DNA of 23,855 nt from positions 1 through 23,855 of the forward strand of contig DATMIW010000069.1 of the NCBI GenBank assembly GCA_035554115.1, written 5' to 3'. Made by a program: the position numbers and the translations under genes. The notes beneath the pieces are model-generated. The model made no database searches. It was not told the DNA's origin and saw nothing but the letters and a program-made list of their open reading frames with translations. Positions 19,496 through 23,855 of the stretch are shown here, in pieces; within the stretch, counting starts at the first letter, position 1; the number at the start of each line of letters is the position of its first letter. Origin of the DNA: CAXTSE01 sp035554115 (lineage in GTDB: Bacteria > Actinomycetota > Actinomycetes > Actinomycetales > Microbacteriaceae).

Positions 19496-20584
19496 GTGAC
19501 TTCGCTCTCCGATCTTCCGATTCGCAACGACCTTCGGGGTCTCGAGCCATACGGAGCGCCGCAGAAGCACGTGCGCTACGCGCTGAATGTCAACGAGAAC
19601 ACGCATCCCATCCCGCAGGACGTTGCCCAGCACATCGTCGAAGAGCTGGCGCGAGCCGTTCTGACAATCAACCGCTATCCCGACCGCGAGTTCGTCGAGC
19701 TGAGGGATTCCCTTGCCGCGTATGTCGGCCACGGGGTGACGCGCGACAATGTGTGGGCGGCCAACGGATCAAACGAGATCATCCAGCAGGTCCTGCAAGC
19801 CTTTGGTGGGCCGGGGCGCAGTGCCCTCGGATTCCCGCCCACCTATTCGATGCATCCGATCATCACGGCGGGCACCGGAACCCGGTGGATCACCGCCGAA
19901 CGCGACGCCGACTACGTCATAAGCACCGAGACAGCCGTCGCCGCTGTGCAGGCGGAGAACCCCGATCTGACGTTCCTCTGCTCCCCGAACAACCCAACGG
20001 GAACGCCTCTGTCGATCGACACGATTGCGGCGATCTACGACGCAAGTAACGGCATCGTTCTCGTGGATGAGGCATATGCCGAGTTCCGTCCGGCGGGCGT
20101 TCCGAGCGCCATAACCCTGCTGCCGGGCAGGGAACGTCTCATCGTCTCGCGCACGATGAGCAAGGCCTTCGCTTTCGCGGGTGCTCGGCTCGGATATCTG
20201 GTTGCGGACCCGGCGATTGCCGACGCACTGCGTTTGGTGCGCTTGCCCTATCACCTGTCCGCACTCACCCAGGCAGCCAGCGTCGCGGCTTTGGCCCACG
20301 CTCCGGCGATGCTCGCCATGGTCGACGACATTTCGGCGCAGCGGGACCGACTTCTGCGCGAACTCCCCAAGCTCGGGTACACGCCCTACGACAGCCAGGC
20401 GAACTTCGTGTTGTTCGGCGGCGTCGACAACCCGCCGGCGACGTTCCGCGCGCTGCTGGACCGCGACATCCTGATCCGGGATGTCGGTCTACCAGGAACC
20501 CTTCGCGTCACAGCCGGCACGGCAGAGGAGACCTCGTTCTTCCTCGAATCGCTCGCCGCGCTGGGGGCGGGCGGCGCGCACTGA
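19496..20584 (+). CDS. hisC: Histidinol-phosphate aminotransferase
   Basis: The 362-residue PLP-dependent fold-type I enzyme converts imidazole-acetol phosphate and glutamate to histidinol phosphate. The start LPIRNDLRGLEPYGAPQ and LNVNENTHPIP are typical of HisC. The segments NGSNEIIQQVLQAFGGPG, FLCSPNNPTGTPL and VDEAYAEF hold PLP contacts. The Schiff-base lysine is K223 (SRTMSKAFAFAGARLGY). The GTG at 19496 fits the leaderless -10. hisD, the usual upstream partner, is not here; the SOS LysM gene takes its place. hisB follows after 16 bp. Confidence 0.96.
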   Translation: MTSLSDLPIRNDLRGLEPYGAPQKHVRYALNVNENTHPIPQDVAQHIVEELARAVLTINRYPDREFVELRDSLAAYVGHGVTRDNVWAANGSNEIIQQVLQAFGGPGRSALGFPPTYSMHPIITAGTGTRWITAERDADYVISTETAVAAVQAENPDLTFLCSPNNPTGTPLSIDTIAAIYDASNGIVLVDEAYAEFRPAGVPSAITLLPGRERLIVSRTMSKAFAFAGARLGYLVADPAIADALRLVRLPYHLSALTQAASVAALAHAPAMLAMVDDISAQRDRLLRELPKLGYTPYDSQANFVLFGGVDNPPATFRALLDRDILIRDVGLPGTLRVTAGTAEETSFFLESLAALGAGGAH

Positions 20585-20588
20585 ACTG

Positions 20589-20594
20589 TAGGCT
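20589..20594 (+). promoter_or_regulatory. -10 element, internal leaderless hisB promoter
   Basis: TAGGCT lies 6 bases before the ATG of hisB, in the 16-bp hisC-hisB gap. It would allow hisB onwards to be transcribed without hisC. Confidence 0.55.
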
Positions 20595-20600
20595 TGACGC

Positions 20601-21209
20601 ATGAGCATCAGCCCGCGCACTGCGAGTCTGAGCCGCGCCACGAGTGAGTCGAGCATCGAACTCGAACTCAACCTCGACGGCACCGGCCAGTCGACAATCG
20701 ACACCTCCGTGCCGTTCTTCGACCACATGCTCACCGCGTTCTCGAAGCACTCATTGGTCGACCTGAAGGTCACGGCTCGCGGCGACACCGACATCGATGT
20801 GCACCACACCGTCGAAGACACCGGCATCGTGCTCGGCGCGGCGATCAAGCAGGCGCTCGGTGACAAGTCCGGCATCAGTCGCTACGGCGACGCCCTCGTC
20901 CCGCTCGACGAGGCACTCGCCCAGGCGGTCGTCGATCTCTCCGGGCGCCCATACCTCGTCCACTCGGGGGAGCCGACAGGATTCGCGCAACACCTCATCG
21001 GAGGCCACTTCACCGGGTCGATGGTGCGGCACCTCTTCGAAGCAATTGCGTTTAACGCGGCGATCACCCTGCACATCACTGTCCTTGGAGGGCGTGACCC
21101 GCACCACATTGCCGAGGCCGAGTTCAAGGCTTTCGCGCGGGCGTTCCGCTGCGCTGTCGAGCCCGACCCTCGCATCACGGGCATCCCGTCGACCAAGGGT
21201 GCGCTCTAG
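20601..21209 (+). CDS. hisB: Imidazoleglycerol-phosphate dehydratase
   Basis: The 202-residue monofunctional enzyme (no fused phosphatase domain) dehydrates imidazoleglycerol phosphate to imidazole-acetol phosphate, the substrate of HisC. Metal-binding signatures are complete: PFFDHMLTAFSKHS at 36-49, DVHHTVEDTGIVLG at about 71-84, and the second-half repeat DPHHIAEAEFKAFARAFR. The length is standard. The ATG at 20601 is supported by the leaderless -10. hisH begins 3 bp after its stop. Confidence 0.97.
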   Translation: MSISPRTASLSRATSESSIELELNLDGTGQSTIDTSVPFFDHMLTAFSKHSLVDLKVTARGDTDIDVHHTVEDTGIVLGAAIKQALGDKSGISRYGDALVPLDEALAQAVVDLSGRPYLVHSGEPTGFAQHLIGGHFTGSMVRHLFEAIAFNAAITLHITVLGGRDPHHIAEAEFKAFARAFRCAVEPDPRITGIPSTKGAL

Positions 21210-21212
21210 CCC

Positions 21213-21848
21213 ATGGCTGCCGCACCTTCCGTGGTCGTGCTCGACTACGGCTCGGGCAACGTCCATTCCGCGGTCAAAGCCCTCGAAGCGGCGGGCGCAC
21301 GGGTTGAGCTCACCGCCGACCGCGGTCGGGTGGCAGCTGCGGACGGCTTGTTGGTGCCGGGGGTCGGTGCCTTCTCTGCAGTTATGGATGCGCTTCGTTC
21401 CGTCCGCGGCGACGAGCTGATCGACCGACGTTTGGCGGGTGGTCGTCCCGTTCTCGGCATCTGCGTCGGTATGCAGGTGATGTTCGATCGCGGGGTTGAG
21501 CGGGGTGACGACACCGATGGACTGGGAGAGTGGCCGGGCGTGGTTGACCGGCTCTCGGCTCCTGTGCTGCCCCATATCGGCTGGAACACGGTTGAGGCGC
21601 CCGCCGACTCGGTGCTCTTCGATGGCCTTCACGACGAGCGCTTCTATTTCGTGCATTCCTACGCCGCACGCACGTGGACTCTCGACCCGATCGGAGCTTT
21701 CGCCCACCCGAGCGTCACATGGGCCGAACACGGCGAGAAATTTGTGGCCGCCGCAGAGAACGGGCCGCTGTCGGCGACGCAGTTCCACCCGGAAAAGTCC
21801 GGGACCGCGGGCATCCGCCTGCTCAGCAATTGGCTGAAGTCTCTCTGA
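21213..21848 (+). CDS. hisH: Imidazole glycerol phosphate synthase, glutaminase subunit
   Basis: The 211-residue class I glutamine amidotransferase supplies ammonia to HisF. The nucleophile C84 (GICVGMQVMF) and the H192-x-E194 pair (QFHPEKSG) complete the triad. The N-terminal VVLDYGSGNVHSAVKALEAA is typical. The ATG lies 3 bp after hisB and has no strong ribosome-binding site, so coupling is likely. The partner hisF is not in the window; the next his gene is the isomerase, after 72 bp. Confidence 0.96.
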   Translation: MAAAPSVVVLDYGSGNVHSAVKALEAAGARVELTADRGRVAAADGLLVPGVGAFSAVMDALRSVRGDELIDRRLAGGRPVLGICVGMQVMFDRGVERGDDTDGLGEWPGVVDRLSAPVLPHIGWNTVEAPADSVLFDGLHDERFYFVHSYAARTWTLDPIGAFAHPSVTWAEHGEKFVAAAENGPLSATQFHPEKSGTAGIRLLSNWLKSL

Positions 21849-21872
21849 CGTTTCGGGTATCGACTCAGCGAG

Positions 21873-21878
21873 TACTAT
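21873..21878 (+). promoter_or_regulatory. Candidate -10 upstream of the HisA/PriA gene
   Basis: TACTAT lies 42 bases before the ATG at 21921 and 9 bases before an in-frame GTG at 21888. The later ATG has its own ribosome-binding site, so this promoter would give a leader of about 36 nt. Confidence 0.45.
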
Positions 21879-21920
21879 CGAGAACTTGTGTGCGGGCGTC
21901 GCCTGCACGGAAAGACGGGA

Positions 21921-22670
21921 ATGACCGAGTTCAGCAGCGCCCCCAAGCTCACCCTTTTGCCGGCAGTGGATGTGGCCGACGGCAAGGCCGTTCGACTCAC
22001 CCAGGGTGAGGCGGGCAGCGAGACCAGCTACGGCGATCCTGTCGATGCCGCGAACCTCTGGGTTGAGGGTGGCGCCGAGTGGATTCACCTGGTCGACCTC
22101 GATGCCGCTTTCGGTCGCGGAAACAACCACGCCGTCATCAAAAAGGTCGTCAAGAACACCCCACGTCGGGTGAACATCGAGCTCTCCGGCGGCATCCGGG
22201 ACGACGCCAGCCTCGAGGCAGCTCTCGCCACGGGTGCGAAGCGCATCAACCTCGGCACGGCGGCTCTCGAGAATCCCGAATGGGCGGCACACGTCATCGC
22301 AGAATTCGGGGACGCCATCGCGGTGGGCCTCGATGTCCGCGGCACGACCCTGGCGGCACGCGGCTGGACGCAGGAGGGCGGCGACTTGTGGGCCGTGCTC
22401 GAACGCCTCGAAGAAGCCGGATGCGCGCGCTACGTCGTGACGGATGTCACCAAAGACGGCACGCTCAAAGGCCCGAATCTCGAGCTGCTCCAGCAGGTTA
22501 TGTCTCGCACGCAGAAGCCGGTCATCGCATCCGGCGGAATCGCGAATCTCGACGATATTGCCGCTCTGCGTGAACTCGTCCCAAACGGTCTCGAAGGCGC
22601 GATCGTGGGCAAGGCTCTGTATGCCGGCGCCTTCACCTTGCCCGAGGCCCTCGACGTTGCGGGCGACTGA
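21921..22670 (+). CDS. priA: Phosphoribosyl isomerase HisA/PriA
   Basis: The 249-residue (beta-alpha)8 barrel isomerises ProFAR in histidine synthesis. In Actinobacteria the PriA form also acts on phosphoribosylanthranilate (TrpF reaction). Acid/base residues are D17 (LLPAVDVADG) and D175 (VVTDVTKDGTLKGPN). The ARGWTQEGGDLW segment gives R147-G-W149, corresponding to the PriA arginine and tryptophan used to switch between substrates. IELSGGIRDD and VIASGGIAN are the phosphate-binding loops. I start at the ATG at 21921 (GGAAAG upstream; the protein begins MTEFSSAPKLTLLPAVD); a GTG at 21888 would add 11 residues that do not look conserved. Dual function is inference from these residues and lineage. 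Confidence 0.93.
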   Translation: MTEFSSAPKLTLLPAVDVADGKAVRLTQGEAGSETSYGDPVDAANLWVEGGAEWIHLVDLDAAFGRGNNHAVIKKVVKNTPRRVNIELSGGIRDDASLEAALATGAKRINLGTAALENPEWAAHVIAEFGDAIAVGLDVRGTTLAARGWTQEGGDLWAVLERLEEAGCARYVVTDVTKDGTLKGPNLELLQQVMSRTQKPVIASGGIANLDDIAALRELVPNGLEGAIVGKALYAGAFTLPEALDVAGD

Positions 22671-22681
22671 CAGCTGCGCCA

Positions 22682-23449
22682 ATGGCTGATCACGACCCTG
22701 CAGCTGATTCTGCGGGAGTGCCGTGGGAAGGGCGGGTCTTCCATGAGAACCCGAGCTCTGACGACGACGGGGCAGCCCCGCCCCGGCTGCTCGAAGCGAT
22801 CCGCCGTTTTCGTGCGCAGGAGGTCGGCGTCGCCGATGTTGTGGACGCGCTTCGGGGGGAGCGGCTACTCCTGCCCCTGATGGCCACCGCAGGAGACACA
22901 GGTGTCGGGCCGCACGGTCAGCTCGTCGACAAAACGCAGGAACTGGCGCTGGTTACCGTTGCGGGCCCCGATGGGCGTGCCGTTTTGCCCGCATTTCTGT
23001 CGGTCGATGCGCTCAATCACTGGGACGCCAAAGCCCGTCCGATCCCGATCACCGTCGCGCGCATTGCCTTGGCGCTCGCAGCCGAGGGCACCCCGCTTCT
23101 GGTGCTCGATCCCGGATCCCCGACCGAGTTTGTCGTGCGGCATCCGGCTTTCGAATCTCTCGTCACGGGCACGCGCTGGGTGCCGCCGTTTGACGATGAG
23201 ACCCTGCTCGACGCTTTTCTTGCGGCTGCGCGGCATGAACCGGTGGTTCGCGCGGTGCAGCTGGCACCGGGTGACCCGGACGCTCGGCTGGCAGGCCCCG
23301 AGCTGCGGGTGCAGCTGTCGATCGACGACGGTTTGACGCAGGACGAGGTGGATGCGGTGGTCGCCCGTCTCGGAGAGCGCTGGGCTGCAGACCCGCACAT
23401 CCCCTCACGCGTCGACTCGATCGGCGTGGGAATCGAGCGCGTCGGCTGA
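22682..23449 (+). CDS. SseB-like N-terminal domain protein
   Basis: The 255-residue protein starts 11 bp after priA. After an acidic, disordered lead (1-40) comes LLEAIRRFRAQEVGVADVVD, then LLLPLMATAGD, QELALVTVAGPDGRAVLPAF and TPLLVLDPGSPTEFVV. This is the pattern of the SseB N-terminal domain, found in many actinobacterial proteins of unknown role next to histidine genes. The C-terminal part (about 180-255: VRAVQLAPGDPDARLAGPEL and LTQDEVDAVVARLGERW) resembles the extra domain seen in such proteins. Cytoplasmic; no catalytic residues are evident. It converges on the DUF1844 gene with a 16-bp gap. Confidence 0.85.
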   Translation: MADHDPAADSAGVPWEGRVFHENPSSDDDGAAPPRLLEAIRRFRAQEVGVADVVDALRGERLLLPLMATAGDTGVGPHGQLVDKTQELALVTVAGPDGRAVLPAFLSVDALNHWDAKARPIPITVARIALALAAEGTPLLVLDPGSPTEFVVRHPAFESLVTGTRWVPPFDDETLLDAFLAAARHEPVVRAVQLAPGDPDARLAGPELRVQLSIDDGLTQDEVDAVVARLGERWAADPHIPSRVDSIGVGIERVG

Positions 23450-23465
23450 GCCGTGTGGCTGACCC

Positions 23466-23846
23466 TTAGGTGACCGGGCCGGTCCATTTCTCGCCGGGAC
23501 CTTTGCCGATTTCGTCGGGGATCACCGAGGCCTCGCGGAAGGCGAGCTGCAGCGAGCGGAGCCCGTCACGGAGTGGTCGGGCATGCTGGTCGCCGACCTC
23601 ACTTGCGGCGGCTGTCACGAGGCCGGCGAGGGCGGTGACCAGCTTGCGCGCTTCGTCCAGGTCGATGTCAGCCGCAGCATCCGGATCATCGGCAAGGCCG
23701 AGCTTCACGGCGGCCGCACTCATCAGGTGCACCGCAACAGTGTTGATCAGTTCCACCGCGGGCACGTCGCCGATGTCGCGCACGGCACCATCCACATCCA
23801 CGAACTGCTCGTTCTCGCTCACGCGGCGTTCCTCTGCTAAGCTCAT
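23466..23846 (-). CDS. DUF1844 domain protein
   Basis: The 126-residue protein matches the DUF1844 pattern: VPAVELINTVAVHLMSAAAV then KLGLADDPDAAADIDLDEAR, followed by LVTALAGLVTAAASEVGDQ and a short tail. Function is unknown. It is commonly found next to infC in Actinobacteria, so infC probably follows on the + strand beyond the window. Two starts are possible: the ATG at 23846, with GGAG at the window edge, and a GTG at 23822 with AGAGGA 7 bases upstream on the - strand; the second would remove 8 residues. The first is listed because its codons agree with the frame, but the second may be the real one. Confidence 0.88.
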   Translation of the reverse strand: MSLAEERRVSENEQFVDVDGAVRDIGDVPAVELINTVAVHLMSAAAVKLGLADDPDAAADIDLDEARKLVTALAGLVTAAASEVGDQHARPLRDGLRSLQLAFREASVIPDEIGKGPGEKWTGPVT

Positions 23847-23855
23847 GCGGGCTCC

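Noticed and set aside
1..23855. tRNA or rRNA genes, CRISPR arrays, insertion sequences with transposase, prophage genes
   Set aside because: None seen: no regularly spaced repeats, no transposase or integrase frames and no tRNA-like cloverleaf ends. The only repeat pair is that around the DUF559 gene.

Overview
The window is a high-GC actinobacterial chromosome segment, most likely from a member of the Microbacteriaceae (family-level guess from protein style and gene order; no marker RNA is present). It is dense, almost entirely + strand, and follows a conserved actinobacterial order: thyA-folA, dapA-rnj, a lipoprotein, ftsK-pgsA-cinA-clgR, DUF3046-recA-recX, a lipoprotein, miaB-miaA-dapF, a divergent rRNA-methyltransferase-like gene and hflX, lexA divergent from a LysM gene, hisC-hisB-hisH-priA, an SseB-like gene, and a convergent DUF1844 gene. 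From memory, the thyA-to-lexA part matches the order of the Mycobacterium tuberculosis block around Rv2764c-Rv2719c.

Region by region. 1-594 is folate/thymidylate metabolism. 595-1775 is the only clearly accessory part: one gene with an AbiEi-like N-terminus and a DUF559 (Vsr-like nuclease fold) C-terminus, with a copy of the same ~83-bp compound repeat on each side. 1776-4482 is lysine/diaminopimelate synthesis (dapA) and RNase J. 4503-5201 is a lipoprotein, followed by a possible 20-residue microprotein. 5327-9600 holds chromosome translocation, phospholipid synthesis, CinA and the stress regulator ClgR, closed by an 18-bp perfect inverted-repeat terminator. 9723-11982 is DUF3046-recA-recX with a LexA box and a long structured recA leader. 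12016-15814 holds a lipoprotein, tRNA A37 modification (miaB, miaA) and dapF. 15840-18072 is a divergent methyltransferase/hflX pair with interleaved promoters. 18089-19437 is the SOS control centre, lexA and a membrane-bound LysM protein. 19496-22670 is histidine biosynthesis.

Two regulatory themes connect the genes. First, many genes carry a TANNNT hexamer with 6-7 nt between it and an ATG/GTG, the signature of leaderless transcription. Examples are dapA, the lipoprotein genes, ftsK, dapF, hflX, its divergent neighbour, hisC and hisB. Second, the SOS genes recA, lexA and the LysM gene have LexA operators lying on their promoters. Using the -10-to-start spacing of the leaderless genes as a ruler, the recA and LysM transcripts are predicted to begin at, or within a few nt of, a stem-loop.

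The least explained structure is the DUF559 gene with its pair of constant-spacing, PstI-core palindromic repeats. It may be a small non-transposon mobile or selfish cassette. Everything here is read by eye; no homology search or folding program was run.
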